NCBI GenBank assembly: GCA_029573725.1
Contig: JAKQDQ010000122.1
Location: forward strand, 1 to 64,000
Direction: 5' to 3'
Length of the DNA: 64,000 nucleotides
Origin: Verrucomicrobiota bacterium
GTDB lineage: Bacteria; Verrucomicrobiota; Verrucomicrobiia; Limisphaerales; JADLHS01
The position numbers and the translations under genes are program-made. Positions 1-9,498 of this stretch are shown one piece after another. The notes under the pieces were generated by a model, which did no database searches, was not told the origin of the DNA, and was given only the letters and a program-made list of their open reading frames with translations. The first letter of the stretch is position 1. The number at the start of each line of letters is the position of its first letter.

Positions 1-462
1 TGATAATGTCCCAGGATCCCCCGTCCCCCAACCGCTGGTTCCCAGGGTGAGGGAGCCCGACCATTCCAACGTCCCGGCATTGTTCAGCACCCCGCCCACC
101 AGATACTTCCCATAGTTCCCGCTGATGCTCCCCCCGCCGCACTGCACGATTCCCCGCAACCACCCCCCCGTCCAGGTTAACGTTGCGGCGGTTAGCACGC
201 CGGTGGTGACATTAATGGTGCCACTGCCGCTGAATTGTAATTCGGCCACCGCGACATCATTGGTTACCGTAACCGTTACACCACGATTAAACACCGCCAC
301 GTCCAGCGGGCCGGGGACTTGATTGGGACTCCAATTGCCTGCTTCGTGCCAGACGCCGCTCGCATTGTTGGTCCAGGTAAGTGTAGCGGCGTGGATTCGA
401 GTTGGGACTGAAGTGAACCAGACCACCAGAGTCGCCAGTAACACAACGGTTCTTGATTTCAT
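1..462 (-). CDS. Secreted beta-rich protein, N-terminal part (runs off left edge)
   Basis: The reading frame opens at an ATG at 462 and stays open to position 1, so only about 154 N-terminal residues are visible. It starts with a classic signal peptide: MKSR, then a hydrophobic run TVVLLATLVVWF, and a likely cleavage near RIHAA. The mature part opens with TLTWTNNASGVWHEAGNWSP, followed by Gly/Asn/Thr-rich beta-strand sequence such as LTWTGGWLRGI and GTLEWSGSLTLG. That opening resembles the start of verrucomicrobial autotransporter-like or beta-helix proteins, which are very large and exported. No Shine-Dalgarno sequence precedes the ATG. Cell-surface location is inferred; the function is unknown. 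The upstream 237 bases (463-699) show nothing I can call. Confidence 0.75.
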   Translation of the reverse strand, partial: MKSRTVVLLATLVVWFTSVPTRIHAATLTWTNNASGVWHEAGNWSPNQVPGPLDVAVFNRGVTVTVTNDVAVAELQFSGSGTINVTTGVLTAATLTWTGGWLRGIVQCGGGSISGNYGKYLVGGVLNNAGTLEWSGSLTLGTSGWGTGDPGTLS

Positions 463-699
463 AAGAATTCGACGAGTGGGATAAATTTGATCGTGGAGTC
501 GCCGGAGACCAGGACAGGTTTGAAAATGGAATGGCCTTTTGATATGCCAACCCTACCGTGCTTCCTCCGGCTTAGTTGAGTCATTTGTAACGGTCCATGC
601 TGATAAGTTGCCACCCGGTTGACAAGTGGTTTTGATTGCACTTCCGGTTTCCGGCGCGTCCGTGATGGGGTGCGCACGGGCTGCCGACATCTGAATGTT

Positions 700-1455
700 T
701 CATCGGGCACGCCTGGCGGCAGGAAGGCGGGCGGATTTGGGGCCTGGCGCTCCGGACAGGGAGCGCAACATGAGCATGGAATCCACGTAACGCTTGTTGA
801 CCTGGCGCAGCCGCCCCACGAGAATTTGGGCGAGCGCATGCAGAAACGGCCCGGCCAGCGCCGGTGCTTCCCGCCGCAGTTTGGCGAAGGCGGTTTTGGA
901 AATCTTCAACAGCGTGGTGTGCTCATTCGCGAGCACATCCGCCGAGCGCGGGCCCTCGTCCAGCAGTGAAATTTCACCGAAAAAATCCCCCGCCTTCAGG
1001 GTGGCGACGATCGTTTCGGTGCCCTGCCGCAGCCAGCGCACACGCACTTCCCCCTCGAGGATGAGAAACATGCCGTCGCCGGGCTGGCCTTCCCGGACGG
1101 CGAACGCCGACGGTTCAAGCACCACCATTTCCATGTACTGCAGGAACGCGTGCAATTGGTCCTCATTCAAATCGGCAAAGACCTTGATGCGCAGCAGGGC
1201 GCCGGAGGTCACCCCGGCCTGCAGGACATCGAGCAGGTGGCCCGGCTGGTAGCGGGTTGAATCAAAGAGCTGTTTGAGTTCGTCCATCTGCCCCGCCTTG
1301 CCCCAGGTCTTGCGCCGTTCACAGAATATCCAGTGGTTCGGGCCGATGCGTTGTTCGCGCACCCACCTGGCCAGTTCGGAAAGGTCGATGGGTCCATAGC
1401 AGATCATTTCCGGTCCCCACACCCGGTAACTGGCGGTAATGAGTTTGGTGTTCAT
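700..1455 (-). CDS. Cyclic-nucleotide-binding domain protein with N-terminal GYF_2-like domain
   Basis: A 251-residue soluble protein. Residues about 13-60 (YGPIDLSELARWVREQRIG, then a Trp-containing WIFCERRKTWGKA) look like a GYF_2-type domain. Residues about 90-205 form a cyclic-nucleotide-binding fold, with the phosphate-binding cassette FGEISLLDEGPRSADVLA holding the Glu and Arg that contact cyclic phosphate in CRP/PKA relatives. The C-terminus is Arg/Ala-rich, with no helix-turn-helix and no enzyme domain. I took the ATG at 1455, because residues upstream of it in the same frame look random. The likely role is sensing a cyclic nucleotide and passing it on through a protein interaction. 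It is divergent from the FAH-family gene with 168 bases between them. Confidence 0.8.
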   Translation of the reverse strand: MNTKLITASYRVWGPEMICYGPIDLSELARWVREQRIGPNHWIFCERRKTWGKAGQMDELKQLFDSTRYQPGHLLDVLQAGVTSGALLRIKVFADLNEDQLHAFLQYMEMVVLEPSAFAVREGQPGDGMFLILEGEVRVRWLRQGTETIVATLKAGDFFGEISLLDEGPRSADVLANEHTTLLKISKTAFAKLRREAPALAGPFLHALAQILVGRLRQVNKRYVDSMLMLRSLSGAPGPKSARLPAARRAR

Positions 1456-1623
1456 GGCGTCGGTCTTCGCGGCGGCGACGGGCACGTCGGAGCAGCGCGC
1501 AATTCTTGATGGGTTGTATATGTCAGGTTTGGAAGCGGATGGCAAGACTGGGTGCGGCTCTGGAGGTCGCGTGCTTTGCGCTTGCGGGCCGGCGTCCCGG
1601 CTGGCTAGGATGCCGGCCTACCT

Positions 1624-2379
1624 ATGGCGGCCATTGGGCGATTTCAAAAAGACGGCGATATTTTTTTTGCCAAGATCGTGGATGGCGAGCTTTTCCGTTT
1701 GCGGGGCGATGTTTTCGGTGCGCCGACCTTCGACCGGAAACCGTTTCCCCGAAAGGGGGTCCGCACGCTGGTGCCGGTTGCTCCTTCGAAAATCGTCGCG
1801 ATCGGATTGAATTACGCCGACCACGCGCGGGAACTGAATCAGCCGATGCCCAAGGAACCACTGCTTTGGTTGAAAGCGCCGACCTCGGTGCTGGCCGATG
1901 GCGGGAAGATCGAGATCCCGCATCCGGAACACCGGACTGATTTCGAGGCGGAACTGGCCGTGGTGATCGGGCGCAAAGTGCGCGGGGTCCCCGCCGCGTC
2001 GGCGCCGCGATACATTCTCGGGTTCACCGCTGCACAAGACGTGACCGACCGCACCATTCAAGCGGGGGAAAGCCAGTGGTGCCGTGCCAAATCGTTCGAC
2101 ACCTTCACCCCGCTCGGGCCGTACATCGAAACGAAAGTCAATCCGCAGGACCTGAGCGTCCAGCTCTATCAAAACGGTCAACTGCGACAGAACTCCCACA
2201 CCCGGCAGATGGTCTTCAATTGTTTTGAGCTGGTGAGCTTTGTTTCCGCCCAGATGACGCTGCTGCCCGGTGACGTGATTTTGACGGGCACCCCGGCCGG
2301 CGTGGGGCCGATCCAATCCGGGGACCGTCTGGAGGTGCGCATTTCGGGGCTGACCTCCCTGATCAATCTTGTCAAGTAA
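1624..2379 (+). CDS. Fumarylacetoacetate hydrolase-family protein
   Basis: A 251-residue cytosolic enzyme of the FAH/HHDD-isomerase superfamily, whose members cleave or isomerise 2-keto acids using a divalent metal. Visible family motifs are IVAIGLNYADHARE, the metal-binding acidic stretch DFEAELAVVIGRK, GFTAAQDVTDRT, KSFDTFTPLGPYI and the C-terminal ILTGTPAGVGPI. The N-terminal 60 residues are the short cap typical of the YcgM-like branch. The exact substrate cannot be read from sequence; acylpyruvase or oxaloacetate decarboxylase activity is known for this branch. It lies 58 bases before proS on the same strand, so the two may be co-transcribed. Confidence 0.88.
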   Translation: MAAIGRFQKDGDIFFAKIVDGELFRLRGDVFGAPTFDRKPFPRKGVRTLVPVAPSKIVAIGLNYADHARELNQPMPKEPLLWLKAPTSVLADGGKIEIPHPEHRTDFEAELAVVIGRKVRGVPAASAPRYILGFTAAQDVTDRTIQAGESQWCRAKSFDTFTPLGPYIETKVNPQDLSVQLYQNGQLRQNSHTRQMVFNCFELVSFVSAQMTLLPGDVILTGTPAGVGPIQSGDRLEVRISGLTSLINLVK

Positions 2380-2437
2380 GCGTCGGCGTCGAAAAGACTT
2401 CGTTCCGCGTCCGGCTTTGGTTTAAGCTGCGCGCCGC

Positions 2438-4156
2438 ATGAAGTGGACTGAAACCTTGATTCCGACCCTGCGGGAAGCACCGTCGGACGCGGAAATCCTC
2501 TCCCATAAGCTGCTGTTACGCGCCGGACTCATCCGCAAGCTGGCGGGCGGCGTTTATACCTTTCTGCCGTTGGGATTGCGGGTCTTGCGGAAGGTGGAAC
2601 AGATCATCCGCGAGGAGATGGATCGCGCCGGCGCGATCGAGGTGCTCATGCCGGCATTGCAGCCGCGCGAGATTTGGGAGCAAACCGGACGGGCGGAGAC
2701 GGCCAAAGGGGTGCTGTTCAAGGTCCGCGATGGAGCGGATCGGGAGTGGTTTCTCAGTCCGACCGCCGAGGAAGTCATCACCACCCTCGCCGCGCACGAG
2801 ATCAGTTCCTACCGCCAGCTGCCCAGGAATTTCTATCAGATCAGCACGAAGTTCCGCGATGAAATCCGTCCCCGGTTCGGCCTCATGCGGGCCAAGGAGT
2901 TCATCATGAAGGACGCGTATTCCTTCGATGTCTCCGATGCGGCGGCGATGGCGAGTTATCAGAAGATGTATGCGGCCTACCACCGGATTTTTGACCGGTG
3001 CGGCCTGCAGAATTTCCCGGTGGAGGCCGATTCGGGAGTGATCGGCGGCAGCCATTCCCACGAGTTTATGGTGCCGGCGGATACGGGTGAAAACGAAGTG
3101 GTGTTTTGCGAAGCCTGCGGTTATGCGGCCAACCGCGAGAAAGCCACGAGCGGGGTGCCGGGCACCGCCGCGCGCGAGCCCGGGGGCGCGCCGGAACAGT
3201 TTGCGACGCCCGGCGTGGTCACGATTGAAGCGTTGTCCCGCGAGCCGTACGGCGTGGCCGCCCACCGTCAGATCAAAACCCTGGTCTACCTGGTGGAGGA
3301 CAGCCCGGTGCTGGTTTTGATCCGTGGGGACGATCAACTGAACGAAACCAAGTTCAGCGCGCGGACGGGCGGCCTGACGTTCCGGCCGGCGACCCCGGAG
3401 GAATGTGTGGAGATTTTGGGGGCCCGGCCCGGTTCGCTGGGCGCGGTCAGACGCGTGCCGGCGGAGGTCCGGGTGCTGGCGGATGAGCGTCTGCGGGGCG
3501 CGAATGACATGACCACCGGCGCGAACGAGGATGGATTTCATCTGCGGCACGTGGCCATGGACCGGGACGTGCGCGTGTCCGATTGGTTCGATTTGCGGAC
3601 GGTGGCCGCCGGTGAACCCTGCGTCAAGTGCGGACAACCTCTCAACATCCGGCGCGCGATTGAAGTGGGTCACGTTTTCAAACTGGGCACGAAATACAGC
3701 GAGAAGCTGGGCGCCAGCTACCTGGACGAATCGGGCGCGCGGCGGCCGTGCGTCATGGGCTGTTATGGCATCGGCGTCACCCGCACCTTGCAGGCCATCA
3801 TCGAGCAGGGCAATGACAAGGACGGCATCATCTGGCCGCTTTCGGTGGCGCCCTATCAGGTTTGTCTCACGCCGTTGCAGGTGGCCGCCGGACATCCGGT
3901 CATGGAGCTGGCCGAAACGTTGTATCGGGAATTAACCGCGCGAGGCGTTGAAGTCCTCCTGGACGACCGGGATGAACGTCCGGGCGTGAAGTTCAAGGAT
4001 GCGGATTTGGTGGGATTCCCCATCCGCGTGGCCATTGGCGAGAAATCCCTGGCCCGGGGGCAGGTGGAGATCAAGCCGCGCCGCGGCGCGCTGCTGGCCG
4101 TGGATTGCGCGGCGGCAGTGAGCGGGATTATGGCGCAGCTCCAGCCGCCCGGATGA
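2438..4156 (+). CDS. proS: Prolyl-tRNA synthetase (bacterial type with editing domain)
   Basis: Charges tRNA-Pro with proline in the cytosol. The 572-residue length matches the bacterial form. The class II core starts at residue 1 (MKWTETLIPTLREAPSDAE). Motif 2 is RDEIRPRFGLMRAKEFIMKD, and motif 3 contains MGCYGIGVTRTLQAI. The insertion editing domain lies between, at about residues 225-400, and carries FSARTGGLTFRPATPEECVE. The C-terminal anticodon-binding domain includes LDDRDERPGVKFKDADLVG. A Cys pair, FCEACGYAANREKA, sits before the editing domain. The stop codon is three bases from the stop of the convergent sensor kinase gene. Confidence 0.97.
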   Translation: MKWTETLIPTLREAPSDAEILSHKLLLRAGLIRKLAGGVYTFLPLGLRVLRKVEQIIREEMDRAGAIEVLMPALQPREIWEQTGRAETAKGVLFKVRDGADREWFLSPTAEEVITTLAAHEISSYRQLPRNFYQISTKFRDEIRPRFGLMRAKEFIMKDAYSFDVSDAAAMASYQKMYAAYHRIFDRCGLQNFPVEADSGVIGGSHSHEFMVPADTGENEVVFCEACGYAANREKATSGVPGTAAREPGGAPEQFATPGVVTIEALSREPYGVAAHRQIKTLVYLVEDSPVLVLIRGDDQLNETKFSARTGGLTFRPATPEECVEILGARPGSLGAVRRVPAEVRVLADERLRGANDMTTGANEDGFHLRHVAMDRDVRVSDWFDLRTVAAGEPCVKCGQPLNIRRAIEVGHVFKLGTKYSEKLGASYLDESGARRPCVMGCYGIGVTRTLQAIIEQGNDKDGIIWPLSVAPYQVCLTPLQVAAGHPVMELAETLYRELTARGVEVLLDDRDERPGVKFKDADLVGFPIRVAIGEKSLARGQVEIKPRRGALLAVDCAAAVSGIMAQLQPPG

Positions 4157-4159
4157 GCC

Positions 4160-6718
4160 TTACGCGGCGGCCACCGGGGCGGGCCGCAAACGGGACGGGT
4201 CGTTGGGCGCGGCGTCGAGGGCCTCGCGCACGGCCCGCGCCAGGGTGGTGCGGGTGTAGGGTTTTTGCAGGAAGCGCGCGCTGTTGGTGCGCGTCAGAAA
4301 ATCCGTGTTGATGTCGTTGGCGGTATACCCGCTGGCAAAGATCACCCGCAGTTGTGGATGTTGCGCGATCAAGCGGCCGGCCAGCTCGGTGCCCGTGAGG
4401 CCGCCGGGCATGACCATGTCGGTAAAGAGCAGGTCAATTCCCGGTTTGTGGCGCTCCCAGAGCTGCAGGGCTTCCTGGCCATTGCTGGCAAGCAACACTT
4501 GATAGCCGTATTCCTCCAGGATCAGTTGCGCCATCTCCTGCAGCACGGGTTCATCTTCCACGACCAGCAGCGTTTCTTCGCCTCCGCGGATCGGAGTGTT
4601 GAGCACCAGGTTTTCCGTGGAACTCTTGATCGTCTCCTGGGTCGCGGGCAGATACACCTTGAAGGTGGTGCCGTGGTTGGGCTGGCTGGTCACCTCGATC
4701 CAGCCGCTGTGTTGCTTGACAATTCCGTAAACCGTCGCCAGTCCCAGCCCCGTGCCCTTGCCGACTTCCTTCGTGGTGAAGAACGGTTCGAAGATCCGGG
4801 TGACCGTGTAACTGTCCATTCCGCAGCCCGTGTCGCTCAACCGCAGAAAGACGTGCCGGCCGGCGCGCGCGTCCGGATGGGCGAGCACGTATTCGGGCGT
4901 AATTTCTTCGTCGCCCAGTTCGATGGTCAACACGCCCCCGCGTTCCATGGCGTCCCGCGCATTCACGCAGAGGTTCATCAGCACCTGTTCCATCATCCCC
5001 GCGTCGCCCTTGACCAGGGGCAAATCCGCCGGCGGGGTAAACTGCAGCGTGATCAATTCCCCCAACAGCCGCTGCACCATCCGGCTCAGGTTGGCGACCT
5101 GGTCGCGCAGGTCCAGATTCTCCGGCTGCATGATGTTTTTGCGGCTGAACATCAGGAGCTGGCGCGTCAGGCTCGCGGCTCGTTCTGCCGCAAAGAACAC
5201 GGCCTGCGCCGAATCCAGCGCCTGCGCGGGCATGTTGGGCCGTGCCATCAACATGCCGGCATGGCCCTGGATGATGGTCAGCATGTTGTTGAAGTCGTGC
5301 GCCACCCCGGCGGCCAGCTGGCCGATGGACTCCATTTTTTGCGATTGGCGCAGCTGGCTCTCCAGGTTGAGGTGGGTGGTGATGTCTTCCACGTACGCAT
5401 GAACCACCCGGCTCGAAGCGACCGGATGGAACGACCACGAGAGCGTCCGTCCGGCGACTTTCGACTGGTAATCGGTGCGGCTGGCGTTCTTTTCCAGGCA
5501 ATGCTTGATGATCTCGATGACCTTGTTGGGCAGGAGCTCCCGGGGGTGGTTGAGCTCCACCGAGAGCGCCAATTGCATGGCGGAATCATTGAAGTAAGTC
5601 ACCAAGCCGGCCACCGTCAACTCCATGGCCGGATTGGGGTTCAACTGGGCGAACGCGGCGAGCTTTTGGATTTCGACCTCGGTGCGGCGGCGTTCCGCGG
5701 CCATGCCGAGCGAATTGGCGACGGCCAGCAGGAATTGGATTTCATCGGCGCTGAAGGTCCGCAGTTTCTCCGTGTAGATGCCCAGAATGCCGTACGGCTG
5801 CTGGCGCGTCGCAATCACCAGACAGACGCCGCTCGCCACCGCGTGGTCGAGCAGCAGGTTCGGCGCGACAAAGCGCCGCTCCTGTTTCATGTCGGCAATG
5901 ATGACCGGCTCGCCCCGGCGCAAGACGTACGCCCCGAGCGAGAAGCCGTGTGCCGCGATGACGTCCGAGCCCAGCCGGTGGGGGCCGATGCGCCAGCCCA
6001 GGGCGGCGCGCGGCACCAAGGATTCGGATTCGGGTTGCAGCTCGACAATGTGGGCCAGCGGCACTTCCAGAGTTTCTGCGACGAGCTGCAGGGCCTGGTT
6101 CAGGAGGGCGGTGAAGTCCTGGTTGAGCATGGCGAACTGACCGATCGCCGCCACAACCGCCTGTTGCTGGGCGCGATTCAACAATTTCATCTCCGAGGCT
6201 TCGTTTTCACGCGCGCGTTCCTGCAGCGACTCGGCCATGGTGTCGAACGTGCGCGCCAGCTGGCCCAGCTCGCTCCTGCCATCCTTCACGCGGGTGCGAC
6301 TGGTGAGATCGCCCTGCGCCAGCTTTTCCGCCGCCTGGAGCAGGGCGCGGAGCTGGCGCATGATAAAGCGCTCGCCCCCGTACCAGGCCGCCGCCAGCGC
6401 CAGCATGCCGACCAGAAACCCCGACCATTGTTCCAGGCGCAGGAAATACATCAACAGCAGCACCGGCACCGTGGCGAGGAAAACCGTGGCCACCAGCCGC
6501 ATGCGCAGGCCGGTGAGCACTGGTCCCGGCGGCGGGAAACTCTCCACCACGCGGCGGGCCGCCGGAGGCCGCACCACCCGCTCGGATTTTTTCGCGCCGA
6601 CGCCATGGTCCCCGGGGGATCCCGCCGTTGTGAAAAGACGTCGCCAGCTGCGATGCAGCGTCTCCAGGCTTTCGTCAGGTCTTGTGGATAAACCGTTCAC
6701 CGTGGAGCAGGACAGCAC
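4160..6718 (-). CDS. Membrane hybrid histidine kinase (HAMP-GAF-PAS-HisKA-HATPase-REC)
   Basis: An 852-residue signalling kinase. The order is two membrane segments near residues 75-93 and 98-115, HAMP at about 118-170, a GAF domain at about 190-345, a PAS-like region at about 350-450, then HisKA with the phosphoacceptor His474 (GVAHDFNNMLTII). The HATPase has the N box NLCVNARDA, DTGCGMD and GKGTGLGLATVYG. A C-terminal receiver has Asp767 (LLFTDMVMPGG). The short gap between the membrane segments leaves almost no periplasmic sensor, so sensing probably uses the GAF or PAS domain. The first 72 residues are low-complexity and the ATG at 6502 (MRLVATVFLATV) could be the true start. No partner regulator is adjacent. 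Confidence 0.9.
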   Translation of the reverse strand: MLSCSTVNGLSTRPDESLETLHRSWRRLFTTAGSPGDHGVGAKKSERVVRPPAARRVVESFPPPGPVLTGLRMRLVATVFLATVPVLLLMYFLRLEQWSGFLVGMLALAAAWYGGERFIMRQLRALLQAAEKLAQGDLTSRTRVKDGRSELGQLARTFDTMAESLQERARENEASEMKLLNRAQQQAVVAAIGQFAMLNQDFTALLNQALQLVAETLEVPLAHIVELQPESESLVPRAALGWRIGPHRLGSDVIAAHGFSLGAYVLRRGEPVIIADMKQERRFVAPNLLLDHAVASGVCLVIATRQQPYGILGIYTEKLRTFSADEIQFLLAVANSLGMAAERRRTEVEIQKLAAFAQLNPNPAMELTVAGLVTYFNDSAMQLALSVELNHPRELLPNKVIEIIKHCLEKNASRTDYQSKVAGRTLSWSFHPVASSRVVHAYVEDITTHLNLESQLRQSQKMESIGQLAAGVAHDFNNMLTIIQGHAGMLMARPNMPAQALDSAQAVFFAAERAASLTRQLLMFSRKNIMQPENLDLRDQVANLSRMVQRLLGELITLQFTPPADLPLVKGDAGMMEQVLMNLCVNARDAMERGGVLTIELGDEEITPEYVLAHPDARAGRHVFLRLSDTGCGMDSYTVTRIFEPFFTTKEVGKGTGLGLATVYGIVKQHSGWIEVTSQPNHGTTFKVYLPATQETIKSSTENLVLNTPIRGGEETLLVVEDEPVLQEMAQLILEEYGYQVLLASNGQEALQLWERHKPGIDLLFTDMVMPGGLTGTELAGRLIAQHPQLRVIFASGYTANDINTDFLTRTNSARFLQKPYTRTTLARAVREALDAAPNDPSRLRPAPVAAA

Positions 6719-6775
6719 TTCGCTTGCCGGGCGATTTTGTTCGACAGCGCTGGTTTCTGTCTGAAAGATGGAGCG

Positions 6776-7627
6776 ATGCAGGCAAAACTGCTAACTCTGG
6801 GACACTCACCCGATCCGGATGACGCCTTTATGTTCTACGGGCTGGCGCGGGGACTCCTGCCGACGCCCGGCTACCAGTTCGAGCATGTGCTTCAGGACAT
6901 CCAGACTTTGAATGAGCGCGCGACGCGCGGGGAACTGGACATTTCCGCCATCAGCATTCATGCCTACGCTTATGTGTCGGGCAATTATGCGTTGCTGCCC
7001 AGTGGCGCAAGCATGGGCGATGGCTACGGACCGATGTTGGTGGCGAAGCAACCATTTTCGCGCGCGCAAATCCGGCAGCGGAAAATTGCCGTCCCCGGAA
7101 CCATGACCAGTGCGTTTCTGGCGCTGCAACTCTGGCTCGGCTGTCCCGCCCGGGAATTGCACTTCGAGGTGGTCCCGTTCGATCAAATTTTCCAGGCGGT
7201 GCGCCAGGACCGCGCCGAGGTGGGGCTGATAATTCATGAGGGCCAGTTGACCTATCAAAACGAGGGGCTGGTGGTCTGCGAGGACCTGGGCCAGTGGTGG
7301 GGACGCGAAAATGATGGGCTGCCCCTGCCGCTGGGAGGGAACGTGATCCACAAGCGGTTTGCGCCGGCCGTGCGCCGGGAGGTTTCCGATTTGCTGACCC
7401 GGAGCATCCAGTTCAGTCTGGATCATCGCCCGGCGGCCGTGCAGCACGCGCTGCAGTACGCCCGGGACATGGGGCGTGACCTGGCGGATCAGTTCGTGGG
7501 AATGTACGTGAATCATTGGACGCTGGACTATGGCGCGAAGGGGCGCGAATCCATCCGGCGGTTTCTGGGACGGGCATTTGAACGGCAACTCATCCCGCAC
7601 CGGCAGGAACTGGAATTTGTCAGCTAG
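6776..7627 (+). CDS. mqnD: 1,4-dihydroxy-6-naphthoate synthase (futalosine menaquinone pathway)
   Basis: A 283-residue protein of the MqnD branch, which converts cyclic dehypoxanthinylfutalosine to 1,4-dihydroxy-6-naphthoate in menaquinone synthesis. The signature starts at LGHSPDPDDAFMFYGL. It continues with DIQTLNERA, DISAISIHAYAYV, the substrate pocket GASMGDGYGPMLV, VPGTMTSAFLALQL, and GLIIHEGQLTYQ with its catalytic-region His. The ATG at 6776 is used because the upstream in-frame residues are not conserved-looking. No other mqn gene is present, so the pathway must be completed elsewhere. Its presence implies menaquinone-based respiration, consistent with the NDH-2 gene at 61552. Confidence 0.93.
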   Translation: MQAKLLTLGHSPDPDDAFMFYGLARGLLPTPGYQFEHVLQDIQTLNERATRGELDISAISIHAYAYVSGNYALLPSGASMGDGYGPMLVAKQPFSRAQIRQRKIAVPGTMTSAFLALQLWLGCPARELHFEVVPFDQIFQAVRQDRAEVGLIIHEGQLTYQNEGLVVCEDLGQWWGRENDGLPLPLGGNVIHKRFAPAVRREVSDLLTRSIQFSLDHRPAAVQHALQYARDMGRDLADQFVGMYVNHWTLDYGAKGRESIRRFLGRAFERQLIPHRQELEFVS

Positions 7628-7960
7628 CGCCGCCAGCCTTTTCCAGCCCGCGCAGGCGATGTGCGCTTGCGAAACAGGGCAAACTCGCATCCGACGGAGG
7701 CCGTGAAAGACGCCCTTGGTGCAGGCGGTTTCGCCCGCCCCATCACCGGTCCGCAGCGCCATCCGGGTTGAAGGCGAAGTTCGCGCCTGTTTGTAAATTG
7801 GGGACGAAGTTTGGATGGCCGTCCCGCGGTCCCGGGGATGTCGCCGCCCAGCCTGTCGGGAAGTCAGCCGCGCACCGTGGCGGGGTGCGGCGGGCGCGGT
7901 GTCCCGCCGGCCTTTGTATGCCGTGGCATGGAAAAGGAGTCAATCCCGTCCGGGGGCCGC
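7628..7960. other. Intergenic region between convergent genes, no gene seen
   Basis: This 333-base stretch separates the 3' ends of mqnD and the acyl-CoA ligase. Small open frames occur on the + strand, but they are Arg/Gly/Pro-rich, lack family resemblance and look like chance frames in GC-rich DNA. GC-rich short inverted matches occur around 7865-7910, but none is followed by a T-run in either direction. I see no RNA gene or repeat. Confidence 0.5.
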
Positions 7961-9460
7961 CTACGCGCCAGCGAGCTTCCGCAACTCGGTTTTTAAAATC
8001 TTTCCCGTGGCATTCCGTGGCAGCGCGGGCAGCACGGTGATGTGTCGCGGGACCTTGTAGGCGGCCAGTCTTTCGCGCAAAAACCGGACGAGCGCGGGTT
8101 CGTCGAGCGGGGCGTCCCCGGTGGTGGCCACGTAGGCGACGGGTTGTTCGCCTTTGCGCGGGTCGGTGACGCCGATGACGGCCGCCTCCTTGACCCCGGG
8201 GAATTGATAGATCACCTCCTCGACCTCGCGCGGATAAACGTTGATACCATTCACCAGCAGCATGTCTTTTTTGCGATCGGTGATGAAGAAATATCCTTCG
8301 GCGTCGCGGTAGCCGATATCGCCGGTCAACAGCCATCCGTTGCGCAGCGCCCGGGCGGTCTCCGCGGGATTGTTCCAGTAGCCGAGCATCACGTTGCCGC
8401 CGCGCACACATAATTCGCCGGTTTCATTGGGGCCGAGGATGCGGCCATCGTCATCTTGAATCGTGAGCTCCAGATTGGGCAGGGGCAGTCCGATTGAGCC
8501 GGGTTTGCGCTCGGCGTGCAACGGGTTCTTGGAGACCACCGGGCTGGCCTCGCTCAGACCGTAACCTTCAATCAGGGGAATCTGGTGTTTGGCCTCAAAA
8601 TCTTTCAGCACCTGGACCGGCAACGGCGCCGCGCCGCTGACACAGAGCCGGAACGGCAGCCTGGCAGGCAGATGCGCGTGAGTGAGGGTGCGGTAAAATT
8701 GCGGGATGGCCGGCAGCACGGTGGCCTGGCGTTGGTACATCTCGCGCAACATTTGCTGGGGTTGATTCAACGATTTGATCAACACCATGCTGCCGCCCAC
8801 CAGCAGGGGGAGCAGCATGCCCACCGTCATCATGTAACTGTGAAACAGCGGCAGAAAGACCGCATACCGGTCCGACTCCAGGGCTTCGAGCACCTTCTGG
8901 CAGCCGGCGACGTTGTGCAACAGATTGCCGTGCGACAGCATGGCGCCCTTGGGTTTGCCGGTGGTGCCCGAGGTGTAGATGATGACCGCCAGATCCGACT
9001 CCGCGCGCTGGCGCGCCGCCGCGGGCAGCGCCGGAATCGTCCCGGAGGGTGGCTGGGTGAAGGCAGTCAGCGTTTCCACCCGGGCCACTTGCAAGCTCGG
9101 CCGGCCGGCAGCCAGCGTGGCCGCCGCCCCGCCCAGTTCTTCATCCGTAATCAGCAGGTCAATCCCGGCGTCTTCGAGCAGAAAGCGGACTTCGGGAGGC
9201 TTGAGAAAGTTGTTGATTGGGACCACCGCGGCCCCCGCGGTCAGGATGCCAAAATACGCCGGCACAAATTCGGGGCGGTTTTTCAACCACAGCCCGACGC
9301 GATCGCCCGGCTGGACATTGAATTTACCGGCCAGTTCCGCCGCCACGCCGACGGATTGCGCCCACAGCGTGGCGAACGTAAACTCGCTGGCATCCCAATA
9401 CAGCGCGATTTTCCCGGAGCGCAGTTGCGCGGAATGGGCGAAAGCCTCGGATAAATTCAT
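7961..9460 (-). CDS. Acyl-CoA synthetase / AMP-dependent ligase
   Basis: A 499-residue ATP-dependent adenylate-forming ligase that activates a carboxylic acid, probably a fatty acid, to its CoA thioester. The P-loop-like motif is VIIYTSGTTGKPKGAMLSHG. Later motifs are EGYGLSEASPVV, LRNGWLLTGDIGYRD (the hinge Asp region), FFITDRKKDMLLVNG, and the C-terminal catalytic lysine region NATGKILKTELRK. The start is the ATG at 9460 (MNLSEAFAHS); the frame continues upstream but without conserved sequence. It is divergent from the RNase D-like gene with 38 bases between them if that gene starts at 9499. Confidence 0.92.
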   Translation of the reverse strand: MNLSEAFAHSAQLRSGKIALYWDASEFTFATLWAQSVGVAAELAGKFNVQPGDRVGLWLKNRPEFVPAYFGILTAGAAVVPINNFLKPPEVRFLLEDAGIDLLITDEELGGAAATLAAGRPSLQVARVETLTAFTQPPSGTIPALPAAARQRAESDLAVIIYTSGTTGKPKGAMLSHGNLLHNVAGCQKVLEALESDRYAVFLPLFHSYMMTVGMLLPLLVGGSMVLIKSLNQPQQMLREMYQRQATVLPAIPQFYRTLTHAHLPARLPFRLCVSGAAPLPVQVLKDFEAKHQIPLIEGYGLSEASPVVSKNPLHAERKPGSIGLPLPNLELTIQDDDGRILGPNETGELCVRGGNVMLGYWNNPAETARALRNGWLLTGDIGYRDAEGYFFITDRKKDMLLVNGINVYPREVEEVIYQFPGVKEAAVIGVTDPRKGEQPVAYVATTGDAPLDEPALVRFLRERLAAYKVPRHITVLPALPRNATGKILKTELRKLAGA

Positions 9461-9498
9461 GGGCGAAACTGTAATCACGGGGCGGGACCGTTTGCAAG

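Noticed and set aside
4265-6691. An 808-residue open frame on the + strand opposite the sensor kinase
   Set aside because: It is His/Gln/Arg-rich with no domain, exactly antisense to a gene with full kinase motifs; it is a shadow of GC-rich codon use.
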